The notes: generated from the sequence alone by a model not told the origin. A DNA stretch of 39,437 nt from Methylophaga pinxianii (GCF_020447225.1 NZ_JAJAEO010000156.1:1-39437), one strand, 5' to 3'; shown: positions 27,888-36,368, counted from the stretch's first letter. A program made the numbers and translations.

Positions 27888-28589
27888 ATGCCACCCATGT
27901 CTGATGATATTTCCCCCACTATGAATAGTATTTCGCCACCATTGTCTGAAGCCGAGTTGATGCAGCGTTGCCAGCAAATCGCCGGTAAAACGGTAGGGCA
28001 ACTGGCACAGCTCTGCCAAATTCCGGTTCCTGCTAATTTGCGGCGACACAAAGGGTGGCTGGGCAATTTATTAGAGCAGATTCTGGGCGCAGATGCGGGG
28101 AATCAGGCCGAACCGGATTTTGTTGCTTTAGGCGTTGAGCTAAAAACTATCCCTTTAAATAGTCGCGGTGAGCCTAAGGAATCTACCTATGTTTGCACCG
28201 TTTCGCCACGAGCTGCGGCAGAAACCCATTGGCAGACATGTTGGTTGCGTCGTAAACTGAATAAGGTTTTATGGTTGCCAATAGAAGCCGATAACGATAT
28301 ACCTTTAGTGGATCGATACATTGGACAAGCTATTTTATGGCAACCTTCAAAACAACAAGAGATGACGCTGCAACAAGATTGGGAAGAATTAATGGAAATA
28401 ATGATCGCAGAAGGTGCTGTAACAGCCAAACTGGGACGTTATTTACAGATAAGACCCAAGGCTGCAAATAGTCGGGTAATTACCCGTCAAATAGGTCATG
28501 ACGGGGAGGTAGAGTGGCATCACCCATGCGGTTTTTACCTTCGAACAAGTTTTACGCAACAAATTCTGTCAGGGAAAGCTTGCTGTTAA
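27888..28589 (+). CDS. mutH: DNA mismatch repair endonuclease MutH
   Basis: MutH nicks the unmethylated strand at hemimethylated GATC sites. The 233-residue product has the catalytic D-x6-E-x-K set in EPDFVALGVELKT, the conserved NLRRHKGWLGNLLEQILGADAG N-terminal region, and DWEELMEIMIAEG with YLQIRPKAANSR. Its presence implies a Dam-methylating gammaproteobacterium. The start may be 27888, 27897 or 27921, all in-frame ATGs, and none has a clear ribosome site. The C-terminus (SGKACC) is slightly shorter than in E. coli after GFYLRTSFT. Confidence 0.94.
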   Translation: MPPMSDDISPTMNSISPPLSEAELMQRCQQIAGKTVGQLAQLCQIPVPANLRRHKGWLGNLLEQILGADAGNQAEPDFVALGVELKTIPLNSRGEPKESTYVCTVSPRAAAETHWQTCWLRRKLNKVLWLPIEADNDIPLVDRYIGQAILWQPSKQQEMTLQQDWEELMEIMIAEGAVTAKLGRYLQIRPKAANSRVITRQIGHDGEVEWHHPCGFYLRTSFTQQILSGKACC

Positions 28590-28635
28590 TGTTCAGCAAC
28601 AGGCAGAATGCACATTAGATAAAAGGATTGGCTAA

Positions 28636-29955
28636 GTGCAAAAACTCAATGCTTTAGTAGTAGACGCATCTACTGAATTCAGGAATAAAGCCCGTGCGCT
28701 ATTGTCGGCTGCCGGTTTTGAAGTGGACCTGGCTGAAACAGGCTATCAAGGTCTCGAACATGCTCAACAAACCCGCTACCGCTTAGTCTGTTGCAGTGAT
28801 GATCTGCCCGATATCGCTGGTAGTGAATTCTGTGGTCAATTGCGTGCAATTAATGGTTATGATTTTGCCGCCGTATTGGTCATGACTGAAAGTGATAATT
28901 CCCGGATCCTGAAACAGGCCCTTTTGGCCGGCGCCACCGATATTTTCAGCAAACATGATGAGTCCGAGTTAGGCATTTATGTACAACGCCTGGCCCAACG
29001 TGAAACCCGCCAATTATCTGGCCGGGTACTGTTTATCGAAGACTCCAGAGTATTACAGACAATTATTATCGATCTGCTGACCGATATGGGTTTGGATGTT
29101 GATGCCTATACCTTTGCTGAAGAAGCCTGGGATGCTTTCAGCGGTGGAGATTATGATCTGGTTATTACCGATATCATGCTGGAAGGCAGTATGAGTGGAA
29201 TTACCCTGGTCCGAAAGATCCGTCGTTTGCGTGAGGACTATGGCAATGTGCCAATCATTGCGACTTCTGGTTTTGATAATGTGTCCCGTAAGATTGAGTT
29301 ATTTCATCTTGGTGTCAATGATTTTGTCTCCAAACCGATTGTTCGGGAAGAGCTAAGACAACGGGTCTTTAACCATATAACCAGCTATCAGAATTTTCGT
29401 GAACTGAGAGCCCAGCAAAATTCATTATGCAGTTTGGCGATGCTTGATGAATTGACTCAATTATTTAACCGACATGCCTTAAGAGAATTTGCAGGGAAAT
29501 ACTTGAGTGAAGCCTATCGTTTCAAGCGTGATTTGGCGATGGCCGTCATCGACCTGGATCATTTCCGGGCGATAAACGAGCAATATGGTTTTGTGCGCGG
29601 GGATAATTTGCTGGCGGAGTTAGGTAACTGGCTAAAGCGGCATGTGCGTGATGTCGATATGATTGCCAGATGGTCAGGAGAAGAGTTTGTATTATTACTA
29701 CCCGGATGTGATGAACAGGCCGCCACAGCTTTGATGACGAGAATGCAGAAGCGTTTGGCAAGATTCAAGCCGGCCAGCATCGGAATCACTATAAGTGTGG
29801 GGATCGCCACTTTGCGTCATGATAAGCAAGATACATTAAATAGCTTGTTTGAAATGGCCGATCGTGCGATGTATCAGGCGAAAATGGCAGGTCGAAATTG
29901 TGTGCGGGTCTATCGTGCAACCTCTGATCAAGCTGTTAGTGAAACTCAGGAATAA
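28636..29955 (+). CDS. Double-receiver GGDEF response regulator
   Basis: The 439-residue protein is REC-REC-GGDEF. REC1 (about 5-120) looks non-phosphorylatable: the N-terminal acidic pair is VVDAS and the acceptor position is Ser (CCSDDLP). REC2 (about 129-245) is complete, with FIEDS, acceptor Asp in VITDIML, IATSG and FVSKPI. The GGDEF domain (about 272-430) has LDELTQLFNRH, an active-site variant WSGEEF, and the inhibitory RDVD I-site five residues before it. So it is probably a diguanylate cyclase controlled by a histidine kinase encoded elsewhere. The start is GTG with AGGA upstream. Its last 10 bases overlap prmB on the other strand. Confidence 0.88.
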   Translation: MQKLNALVVDASTEFRNKARALLSAAGFEVDLAETGYQGLEHAQQTRYRLVCCSDDLPDIAGSEFCGQLRAINGYDFAAVLVMTESDNSRILKQALLAGATDIFSKHDESELGIYVQRLAQRETRQLSGRVLFIEDSRVLQTIIIDLLTDMGLDVDAYTFAEEAWDAFSGGDYDLVITDIMLEGSMSGITLVRKIRRLREDYGNVPIIATSGFDNVSRKIELFHLGVNDFVSKPIVREELRQRVFNHITSYQNFRELRAQQNSLCSLAMLDELTQLFNRHALREFAGKYLSEAYRFKRDLAMAVIDLDHFRAINEQYGFVRGDNLLAELGNWLKRHVRDVDMIARWSGEEFVLLLPGCDEQAATALMTRMQKRLARFKPASIGITISVGIATLRHDKQDTLNSLFEMADRAMYQAKMAGRNCVRVYRATSDQAVSETQE

Positions 29956-30875
29956 GTGGCTGCAAACTCAATACATTGTTGTTGAGTTAACATAAAGATT
30001 CCATGGCCGCCGAGTTCAAGTTCCAACCATAAAAAATGAGTTTCCGGCCATCTCTCATCAACAGCCAGATCGCTATTACCCACTTCCACAAACAATAACC
30101 CTTGTGGTGTTAGAAATTGTGCGGCTCCGATAATAATCTGTTCAACCAGCGCCAGTCCGTTATCATTCGCTCGCAATGCATGGTCAGGCTCATGGTGGTA
30201 TTCGGCAGGCAACATAGCCATTTCACTATCACCCACATAAGGTGGATTGCTGATAATCAAATCATATTGACGTGAGGCGTTTAATTCAGCCCATAAATCT
30301 GATTGAATCAGTGTGAGTTCATCACCAAGCAAATGTTTATTTTTATTGATTTGAGCAACGCTCAGAGCATCCTCGCTGATATCGACTGCATCCACTTCAG
30401 CCCCTTCAAATGCCATGGCGAGGGCTATAGCAATACACGCGCTTCCGGTGCACATATCGAGAATTCGACCCACCGAACTTGCATTCTGCAACCACGGGCT
30501 AAATTGACTATCAATCAGTTCGGCAAATGGAGAGCGGGGGATAAGGACACGTTCATCCACATAGAAGGGAAGACCGGCAAACCAGGCTTCGTGTGTCAGA
30601 TAGGGAACGGGTACACGCTCCTCAATCCTGCGTTTCACTAAACTGAGCAAATAGTGTTTTTCACCATGACAAAGCCGGGCATCCAGAAATATTTCCGGCA
30701 ATTCAGTGACGGGAAGCTTCAGACTATGCAGAATCAGCTGCGTCGCCTCGTTAAACGCATCATTATTACCGTGACCAAAGAACAGCCTCGCCTCCTCAAA
30801 GCGCGAGGTTGTCCAGCGGAGAAAGTCGCGGAGCGTACTGAGTTCAGCCTCAGCGGCTTGATAATCAGTCGCCAT
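29946..30875 (-). CDS. prmB: 50S ribosomal protein L3 glutamine methyltransferase
   Basis: PrmB N5-methylates a glutamine of ribosomal protein L3 using SAM. The 309-residue product has a helical N-terminal domain, IEERVPVPYLTHEAWFAGLPFYVDERVLIPRSPFAELI, SAM motif LDMCTGSACIAIALA and the glutamine-binding NPPYVG. ERVLIPRSP and SPFAELI distinguish it from the release-factor methyltransferase PrmC. It begins at the last base of the leuC stop (TAATG), so it is translationally coupled to leuC, an unusual neighbour. Confidence 0.93.
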   Translation of the reverse strand: MATDYQAAEAELSTLRDFLRWTTSRFEEARLFFGHGNNDAFNEATQLILHSLKLPVTELPEIFLDARLCHGEKHYLLSLVKRRIEERVPVPYLTHEAWFAGLPFYVDERVLIPRSPFAELIDSQFSPWLQNASSVGRILDMCTGSACIAIALAMAFEGAEVDAVDISEDALSVAQINKNKHLLGDELTLIQSDLWAELNASRQYDLIISNPPYVGDSEMAMLPAEYHHEPDHALRANDNGLALVEQIIIGAAQFLTPQGLLFVEVGNSDLAVDERWPETHFLWLELELGGHGIFMLTQQQCIEFAATYS

Positions 30876-32278
30876 TAATGAGTGGTGATATCAACGAAAT
30901 GTCCGGCTATTGCTGCGGCTGCAGCCATTGCTGGGCTCACCAGATGGGTACGTCCCCCCTGACCTTGTCGACCTTCAAAATTACGGTTAGAGGTTGATGC
31001 ACAATGTTCACCTGCTTCAAGACGATCAGCGTTCATTGCCAAACACATTGAACAACCTGGATCGCGCCACTCAAACCCGGCTTCGACAAAAATTTTGTCC
31101 AAACCTTCCTGTTCAGCTTGTTGCTTTACCAAACCAGATCCTGGAACAACCATAGCTTGTTTCACTGTCGCAGCAACTTTGCCTCCTTTAATCGCTGCCG
31201 CAGCTTCTCGCAGATCTTCAATTCTCGAATTGGTACAAGAACCGATAAATATTCTATCCAAGCGAATATCCTGAACTGGCTGATTGGCATTCAAGCCCAT
31301 ATATTTCAGAGCTTTCAGCATACCATTACGTTTAACGGTATCATTTTCCGCCGCCGGATCTGGAATATTGGCATCAACCGGCACAACCATTTCGGGTGAG
31401 GTACCCCAAGTGACTTGCGGTTTGATTTTACTTGCATCCAAAGTCACTACATTATCAAATTGCGCATCGTCATCGCTATGCAACTCGCGCCAGGATTTGA
31501 CCGCCTTTTCCCAATTTTCACCTTTGGGTGCAAATGGACGATCTTTTAAGTAATTAATAGTGGTGTCATCTACAGCGATCATTCCAGCTCGGGCACCCGC
31601 TTCAATCGTCATATTACAAACGGTCATTCGGCCTTCCATGGAGAGAGCCTGAATGGCTTCGCCGGCAAATTCTATTGCATAGCCTGTACCGCCGGCCGTC
31701 CCGATTTCACCAATAATGGCTAAAACAATATCTTTTGCAGTAATGCCTGGATTGACATGGCCTTCTACTTTTACCAACATATTTTTGGATTTACGTTGGA
31801 TAAGGCATTGTGTCGCCATTACATGCTCGACTTCGGATGTGCCAATGCCAAATGCCAAGGCGCCAAAAGCACCATGAGTAGAGGTATGAGAATCACCACA
31901 CACCACAGTCATTCCAGGTAATGTCGCACCTTGTTCCGGACCGACAACATGCACTATACCTTGTCGTAAATCATTCAAACCAAATTCTGTAATGCCATAT
32001 TGCGCGCAATTTTGATCAAGAGTTTCTACTTGCAGTCTTGAAATTGGGTCTGCAATACCAAGTTCACGATGATTGGTGGGCACATTATGATCTGGTGTCG
32101 CTAGAATGGAGTTTAATCGATAGGGGATTCTGCCCGCCAGACGCAAGCCTTCAAAGGCCTGTGGTGAGGTGACTTCGTGAACCAGATGGCGATCAATATA
32201 AATTAAGGCAGTACCATCTTGTTCACTACGAACAACATGTTGATCCCATAATTTGTCATAAAGTGTTTTAGCTGACAT
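30875..32278 (-). CDS. leuC: 3-isopropylmalate dehydratase large subunit
   Basis: LeuC is the aconitase-like Fe-S subunit that isomerises isopropylmalate in leucine synthesis. The cluster ligands are visible as [13 protein letters not shown] and [11 protein letters not shown]. Other family blocks are [34 protein letters not shown] and the C-terminal [12 protein letters not shown]. The ATG at 32278 ([11 protein letters not shown]) gives the normal length of 467 residues. The partner genes leuD and leuB, usually adjacent, are not in the window. Confidence 0.96.
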   Translation of the reverse strand: MSAKTLYDKLWDQHVVRSEQDGTALIYIDRHLVHEVTSPQAFEGLRLAGRIPYRLNSILATPDHNVPTNHRELGIADPISRLQVETLDQNCAQYGITEFGLNDLRQGIVHVVGPEQGATLPGMTVVCGDSHTSTHGAFGALAFGIGTSEVEHVMATQCLIQRKSKNMLVKVEGHVNPGITAKDIVLAIIGEIGTAGGTGYAIEFAGEAIQALSMEGRMTVCNMTIEAGARAGMIAVDDTTINYLKDRPFAPKGENWEKAVKSWRELHSDDDAQFDNVVTLDASKIKPQVTWGTSPEMVVPVDANIPDPAAENDTVKRNGMLKALKYMGLNANQPVQDIRLDRIFIGSCTNSRIEDLREAAAAIKGGKVAATVKQAMVVPGSGLVKQQAEQEGLDKIFVEAGFEWRDPGCSMCLAMNADRLEAGEHCASTSNRNFEGRQGQGGRTHLVSPAMAAAAAIAGHFVDITTH

Positions 32279-32312
32279 ACATCTCAAACCAGAGTGATTT
32301 AAATAGTCAATC

Positions 32313-32318
32313 ATTATA
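32313..32318 (-). promoter_or_regulatory. Probable -10 box for leuC
   Basis: A perfect TATAAT on the minus strand lies about 35 bases before the leuC start. No good -35 box is found 16-18 bases upstream, so an activator may be needed. Confidence 0.4.
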
Positions 32319-32413
32319 CCGTGTTGAGATGCGATGCCCTAGGGGCAGTTAATTTTTAAGAGGTGTTACATTAGAGCCTGATTGTCGATCTGATAGATAG
32401 GTGAATGGCAGAT

Positions 32414-32445
32414 AAAAAAAACGGGCAATCCGTAGATTACCCGTT
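32414..32445 (-). terminator. Terminator of the hps-phi operon
   Basis: On the minus strand the stem CGGGTAATC/GATTGCCCG (with one T-G pair) over loop TACG is followed by eight T residues. It lies about 25 bases past the phi stop and separates the RuMP operon from leuC. Confidence 0.88.
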
Positions 32446-32469
32446 TTGTTTTATTGCTAAGGAAAGTGG

Positions 32470-33009
32470 TTATTCCATATTAGCGTGTCTATATCTCATT
32501 TCTTCTTCTGGAATACCTTTCTCATGAATTAAATGAGAAACAATGGCTTCCAGGAAAATCAATGTGGACAATTCAAACATGGTACCCATCGGCATGCCCT
32601 TGGTAGGTGCAAAGCTGTCATCAGTACCGATTTGAATTGTTTTATCTGCGAGATCACCAATCGTTGAACTGGATTTTGAACAAATCAAAACCACTTTTGC
32701 ATTCTCAGATTTAGCCTTATTCGCAAATGAAACCAGCTGTGTTGTTTCCCCAGAACCCGAGATAACGATTAATAAATCGCCTTCACGGATGCTAGGGGTG
32801 CTGATTTCACCTTGAACATAGACAGTATAACCACTATGCATCAGCCTCATACCCAAGAAGTTTCCGACCAGTCTTGAACGGCCTGCGCCAGTGATGAAGA
32901 TGCGTTTGGCATCATCACACATAGCAACAAACTCAGCTTCAAGTGAACTGTCAGTAGATTTCAGGATATCAGTGATTTTGTTTATAACTAGATCACGATG
33001 CATTGTCAT
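32470..33009 (-). CDS. hxlB: 6-phospho-3-hexuloisomerase
   Basis: Phi isomerises hexulose-6-phosphate to fructose-6-phosphate, the second RuMP step. The 179-residue SIS-domain protein has ITGAGRSRLVGNFLGMRLMHSGYTVYVQGE, VISGSGETTQLVSFANKAK and the C-terminal HLIHEKGIPEEEMRYRHANME typical of the family. The next possible ATG is two codons inside. It follows hps copy 1 by 11 bases and shares its transcript, and the terminator follows. The adjacency of Hps and Phi makes the functional call secure. Confidence 0.94.
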   Translation of the reverse strand: MTMHRDLVINKITDILKSTDSSLEAEFVAMCDDAKRIFITGAGRSRLVGNFLGMRLMHSGYTVYVQGEISTPSIREGDLLIVISGSGETTQLVSFANKAKSENAKVVLICSKSSSTIGDLADKTIQIGTDDSFAPTKGMPMGTMFELSTLIFLEAIVSHLIHEKGIPEEEMRYRHANME

Positions 33010-33020
33010 TTTACTAATCC

Positions 33021-33656
33021 TTATGCTGCGTCAACCAATGCACGCAGTTCTTTAGCAGATTCAGCTGGAGAAGGAGCGCCATAGATAGCTGCACCAACAA
33101 CAACGATATCAGCACCAGCACGAACAGTGCTTTGGATGGTGTCTTTGTTGATACCACCAGCTACAGAAACTTTAACATTCAGACCCAGACCAGCGATGGT
33201 TTTCAGATCTTCGAATGGAGTTTGACCTGCAGCTTGTGCGTCCAGACCAGTGTGAACACCGATGATGTGCGCGCCGTTAGCAGCCGCTTCTTTAGCAACA
33301 GCTGCTTTATCTTCAACACCGATCAAATCGATTTGAGCTTCAGCATTGTTTGCGTTTGCAGCTTTGATAACACCTTTCATGGTAGCCATATCAGAAGCAC
33401 CCAGAACAGTAGTGATATCACCACCAGCTTCAAAGAAAGGAGTTGCTTCGTATTCACCAGCATCCATAGTTTTCAGGTCAACCAGAATTTTTTTGTCTGG
33501 GTGTGCAGCTTTCAGAGCTTTAACTAATTTCAGACCGTTGTATTTGATGCAAGGTGTACCGATTTCCAGAATATCGACGTAAGGAGCGACTTGTTCAGCC
33601 AGCGCCATAGTTGCGTCAAAATCCAATGAATCCAGAGCCATTTGAATTTCAGCCAT
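33021..33656 (-). CDS. hxlA: 3-hexulose-6-phosphate synthase, copy 1
   Basis: Hps condenses formaldehyde with ribulose-5-phosphate. The 211-residue OMP-decarboxylase-type barrel has LDSLDFDATMALAEQV at the N-terminus, EIGTPCIKYNG, the metal-binding DLKTMDAGEYEA, GVHTGLDAQAAG and VAGGINKDTI with the phosphate-binding VVVGAAIYGA. AGGAGT lies nine bases upstream of the ATG. It is first in an hps-phi operon with its own strong promoter. It is closely similar to copy 2 at 35522, differing mainly in surface positions and in the two-residue shorter N-terminus. Confidence 0.96.
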   Translation of the reverse strand: MAEIQMALDSLDFDATMALAEQVAPYVDILEIGTPCIKYNGLKLVKALKAAHPDKKILVDLKTMDAGEYEATPFFEAGGDITTVLGASDMATMKGVIKAANANNAEAQIDLIGVEDKAAVAKEAAANGAHIIGVHTGLDAQAAGQTPFEDLKTIAGLGLNVKVSVAGGINKDTIQSTVRAGADIVVVGAAIYGAPSPAESAKELRALVDAA

Positions 33657-33716
33657 GTTATTTTACTCCTAAGATTTTAAAAAAATTATTGTCACGCTTT
33701 GATAATGCGAGCGGGA

Positions 33717-33745
33717 CTATAGTTCAGAATTTGGCGGCAAGTCAA
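33717..33745 (-). promoter_or_regulatory. Sigma-70 promoter of hps copy 1-phi
   Basis: TTGACT (33740-33745), 17-base spacer, CTATAG (33717-33722) on the minus strand. The -10 box continues as TATAGTC, exactly as in the hps copy 2 promoter. The predicted leader is about 55 bases. Confidence 0.72.
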
Positions 33746-33765
33746 TTGAGCCAAAATCTGTTGAA

Positions 33766-33795
33766 TCAGGTTGCGGAGATAAATCCACAACCTGA
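33766..33795 (-). terminator. Hairpin after transaldolase
   Basis: TCAGGTTG pairs with CAACCTGA and the stem is extended by a wobble pair and GGA/TCC, about 12 bp in all, with loop TTTATC. It lies some 20 bases past the tal stop. The T tract is poor (ATTTTGG further down), so termination may be partial. Confidence 0.5.
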
Positions 33796-33816
33796 CAGCA
33801 GATTGCTAATCAAGAA

Positions 33817-34800
33817 TTAGCTTTCCAGATTTGCCAGACGTGAAGCCAGCAGTTCTTCCAATGTTTCCAATGCTTTTGCAAAACCATCAATACCTTCAGA
33901 CAGTTTTTCTGCGGCCATGCGGTTTTCTGCATGCATGGCATCGAAAGTGGCTTTGTCTAAATTCAGTTTAGCAACATCAGATTTAGCTGCGACTTCTGGA
34001 GACAGTTTACGCTCCAGAGTGCCTTCTGTGTTTTGTAATTCATCCAGCAGAGCTGGTGAAATGGTCAGCAGGTCAACACCTGCCAATTCAGTGATTTCAC
34101 CAACGTTACGGAAGCTTGCGCCCATAACTTCAGTGTTGTAACCAAATTTTTTGTAGTAGCTGTAGATTTCAGTAACAGACAATACACCTGGATCTTCATG
34201 AGCTTCATATGAATCACGGCCAGTATCTTTTTTGTACCAATCAAGGATACGACCTACAAATGGAGAAATCAGCGTAATGCCATTTTCTGCACAAGCTACG
34301 GCTTGATGCAGACCGAACAATAATGTCAGGTTTGTGTGAATACCTTCTTTTTCAAGAACTGCAGCTGCTTGAATACCTTCCCAAGTTGCGGCAATTTTGA
34401 TCAAGATGCGATCACGAGAAACACCTGCTGCTTCGTACTGAGCTATCAGGTCACGGCCTTTGGCGATGGTTGCTTCTGTGTCATAAGAAAGACGCGCATC
34501 AACTTCTGTAGAAACGCGACCTGGAATAATTTCCAGAATTTTCAGACCAAAAGAAACGGCCAAACGGTCAAACGCTAAAGAGACAACTTCGGATGCAGGT
34601 GCATCGGCACCCAGTGATTGACGGGCTGCTTTCAAAGTATCATCAACGATACCTTGATATTGCGGCATCTGCGCCGCAGCAGTAATCAATGATGGGTTAG
34701 TCGTTGCGTCGCGAGGAGTGTACTTTTCAATTGCTTGAATATCACCGGTATCAGCAACAACGACGGTCATTTGCTTTAATTGATCAAGTAAATTCGCCAT
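33817..34800 (-). CDS. tal: Transaldolase
   Basis: Transaldolase moves a dihydroxyacetone unit from fructose-6-phosphate to erythrose-4-phosphate, regenerating the RuMP acceptor. The 327-residue protein is of the classical TalB type: DATTNPSLI at about 31-39, the Schiff-base lysine in [13 protein letters not shown] (about 135), [34 protein letters not shown] and the C-terminal [19 protein letters not shown] lies before the ATG. It sits between the two hps genes, so this organism probably runs the transaldolase variant of the RuMP cycle (inference). The transketolase, Rpe and Rpi genes are not in the window. Confidence 0.95.
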   Translation of the reverse strand: MANLLDQLKQMTVVVADTGDIQAIEKYTPRDATTNPSLITAAAQMPQYQGIVDDTLKAARQSLGADAPASEVVSLAFDRLAVSFGLKILEIIPGRVSTEVDARLSYDTEATIAKGRDLIAQYEAAGVSRDRILIKIAATWEGIQAAAVLEKEGIHTNLTLLFGLHQAVACAENGITLISPFVGRILDWYKKDTGRDSYEAHEDPGVLSVTEIYSYYKKFGYNTEVMGASFRNVGEITELAGVDLLTISPALLDELQNTEGTLERKLSPEVAAKSDVAKLNLDKATFDAMHAENRMAAEKLSEGIDGFAKALETLEELLASRLANLES

Positions 34801-34931
34801 TTTCTTACCTTTATGAGTTAGTTTGTAGAGCTATTGAGCTTAAGTAAAATTTGTCTGCGATATGCACGACTACTTTAAGTAGTTGCAATCATCCCTGATA
34901 GATAAAACAGGGGCTCGCTAGTTAGGTTGTA

Positions 34932-35249
34932 TTAAGCTTTACTGCGAATATAACGTTCAACACCAGTTAATGGTGCTGCATTAGCCTTGCTACGAATATA
35001 TTTTTCAACACCTGTCATCGGTTTATTTGAAGACAGTTGGTTGCGAATATATTTTTCAACGCCAGTTAATTTCGAACCACCGTTTGATTGGGCACGGATA
35101 TAACGCTCTACACCCGTTAGTCCATCATTCGCTTTTTTCGATGCTGGAGCTGCCGCTTTCGTTTCTGGTTTGCAGCAACTATCGCTGTCTGATGAGAACA
35201 AGCCTTTGAAAAAGCTGCAGATTGAAGCAAAAAAACCTTTATCACTCAT
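34932..35249 (-). CDS. Small protein with four TGVE(K/R)YIR repeats in the RuMP cluster
   Basis: I do not recognise this 105-residue protein. Residues 5-18 (GFFASICSFFKGLF) could form an amphipathic, membrane-binding or self-associating helix, followed by an adjacent Cys pair (25-26). A low-complexity Ala/Lys linker leads to four repeats beginning at residues 44, 61, 78 and 94: LTGVERYIR, LTGVEKYIR, MTGVEKYIR and LTGVERYIR, spaced 17, 17 and 16 residues apart. The linkers differ in sequence (AQSNGGSK, NQLSSNKP, SKANAAP) while the motif is nearly fixed, and codons vary between copies, so selection is on the protein. AGGGGT lies before the ATG. It is encoded between hps copy 2 and tal on the same strand. 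A docking or scaffold role is inference; no enzyme fold is visible. Confidence 0.8.
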   Translation of the reverse strand: MSDKGFFASICSFFKGLFSSDSDSCCKPETKAAAPASKKANDGLTGVERYIRAQSNGGSKLTGVEKYIRNQLSSNKPMTGVEKYIRSKANAAPLTGVERYIRSKA

Positions 35250-35362
35250 GAGTATACCCCTGTTACATTCTTAACCCCATCTGCCCAACATGATGAGGTT
35301 GGTGCAACGGGTAAATTACTATTTTAGATTCTTTGTGGCAAGCCAGTAGGCTCAGACGTAGG

Positions 35363-35368
35363 ATTATA
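35363..35368 (-). promoter_or_regulatory. Probable -10 box for the repeat-protein gene
   Basis: Perfect TATAAT on the minus strand, about 115 bases before the start codon. TTGGTC lies 19 bases upstream as a possible -35, a longer than usual spacer. Confidence 0.42.
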
Positions 35369-35462
35369 ATCACGCTCTGATGTTTTTGACCAATTTATCT
35401 TCATGGTCAACAACTTACTATTTGCTTAATAAGCACACTAAAATCGGATGAGTCAGTAAAGC

Positions 35463-35497
35463 TTAAAAAAAACGAGTGGCACTGGGCCACTCGTTTT
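35463..35497 (-). terminator. Terminator of hps copy 2
   Basis: Perfect 12-bp stem AAAACGAGTGGC/GCCACTCGTTTT (35469-35480 with 35486-35497) over a five-base loop. On the minus strand it ends in eight T residues. It lies about 25 bases past the hps stop, making hps copy 2 a single-gene unit. Confidence 0.9.
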
Positions 35498-35521
35498 GAT
35501 TTGCGCTACTGTTTATTCTGC

Positions 35522-36163
35522 TTACGCAGCATCAACCAATGCGCGCAGTTCTTTAGCAGATTCTGCTGGTGACGGTGCGCCATAGATAGCGGCACCAACA
35601 ACAACGATAGTTGCGCCAGCTTGAATTGTTTTTTGGATGGTATCTTTGTTCAGACCACCAGCAACAGAAATACGAACACCCAGGTTCAGAGATGCGATTG
35701 CTTGTAAATCAGCAAATGGTGTTTGACCTGCAGCTTGTGCGTCCAGACCAGTGTGAACACCGATGATTTGCGCACCATTTTTGGCCGCTTCAGTCGCAAC
35801 AGCTTTTTTGTCTTTAACGCTGATTAAGTCAATTTGAGCTTCTGCATTATTTGCGTTGGCTGCTTTGATAACGCCGCCCATTGTGGCTTTGTCAGAAACA
35901 CCCAGAACGGTACAAATATCAGCACCCGCTTCGTAGAAAGGAGTTGCTTCGTATTCACCAGCATCCATTGTTTTCAGGTCAACCAGAATCAGGTTGTTAG
36001 GGAATTTGGTTTTCAGGGCAGTAACGATTTCCAAGCCATTGTATTTGATGCAAGGAGTACCGACTTCCAGAATATCGACATATGGGGCAACCTGTTCTGC
36101 CAATGCCAAAGTTTGATCGAAGTCCAGAGAATCCAGAGCCATTTGGATAAGTGCTTTTGCCAT
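35522..36163 (-). CDS. hxlA: 3-hexulose-6-phosphate synthase, copy 2
   Basis: Second Hps, 213 residues, with the same motifs as copy 1: LDSLDFDQTLALAEQV, EVGTPCIKYNG, DLKTMDAGEYEA, GVHTGLDAQAAG, VVVGAAIYGA and an identical C-terminal segment from GAPSPAESAK onward. Differences cluster in helices (for example KFPNNLI for AHPDKKI), as expected for an old duplicate. It has its own consensus-like promoter and terminator and is not coupled to phi. AGGAG lies 11 bases before the ATG. An out-of-frame ATG follows the AGGAG directly, which could slightly lower translation. Confidence 0.96.
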   Translation of the reverse strand: MAKALIQMALDSLDFDQTLALAEQVAPYVDILEVGTPCIKYNGLEIVTALKTKFPNNLILVDLKTMDAGEYEATPFYEAGADICTVLGVSDKATMGGVIKAANANNAEAQIDLISVKDKKAVATEAAKNGAQIIGVHTGLDAQAAGQTPFADLQAIASLNLGVRISVAGGLNKDTIQKTIQAGATIVVVGAAIYGAPSPAESAKELRALVDAA

Positions 36164-36224
36164 GCTGACATGCTCCTAATAATTGATTTAATTTGTAGTT
36201 TTACGTTGAAAATACGCTCGCAGA

Positions 36225-36253
36225 CTATAAAGCACTATGTTCATTTCTGTCAA
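36225..36253 (-). promoter_or_regulatory. Strong sigma-70 promoter of hps copy 2
   Basis: Perfect TTGACA (36248-36253), 17-base spacer, TTATAG (36225-36230) on the minus strand, followed by TC so that the -10 region reads TATAGTC as at the copy 1 promoter. The predicted leader is about 55 bases, nearly the same as for copy 1. Confidence 0.8.
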
Positions 36254-36368
36254 TTTTTCCGGTTTTTTAACGATTTTCGCGTTCAATCATAACTGGACAG
36301 TCTATTTTGTTCTGTGCGAGGCTTTTCGCAGTTTCACTTAATGTAAATTATTTGATAAGCGGGTAATC

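Noticed and set aside
27849-28049. Longer N-terminus for the ABC ATPase (67 extra codons)
   Set aside because: The extension lies antisense to the start of mutH, lacks a good start and does not resemble the family; GTG 27848 with GAGG upstream fits better.
34935-35120. Repeated DNA in the TGVE protein gene as a possible CRISPR or tandem DNA repeat
   Set aside because: The repeats differ at synonymous positions, spacers are not unique inserts of constant length, and the repeat is in frame; it is a protein-level repeat.
35834-36292. 152-codon frame antisense to hps copy 2 that crosses its promoter
   Set aside because: It is cysteine- and phenylalanine-rich antisense sequence, and a parallel antisense frame exists over hps copy 1 only because the two genes are alike.
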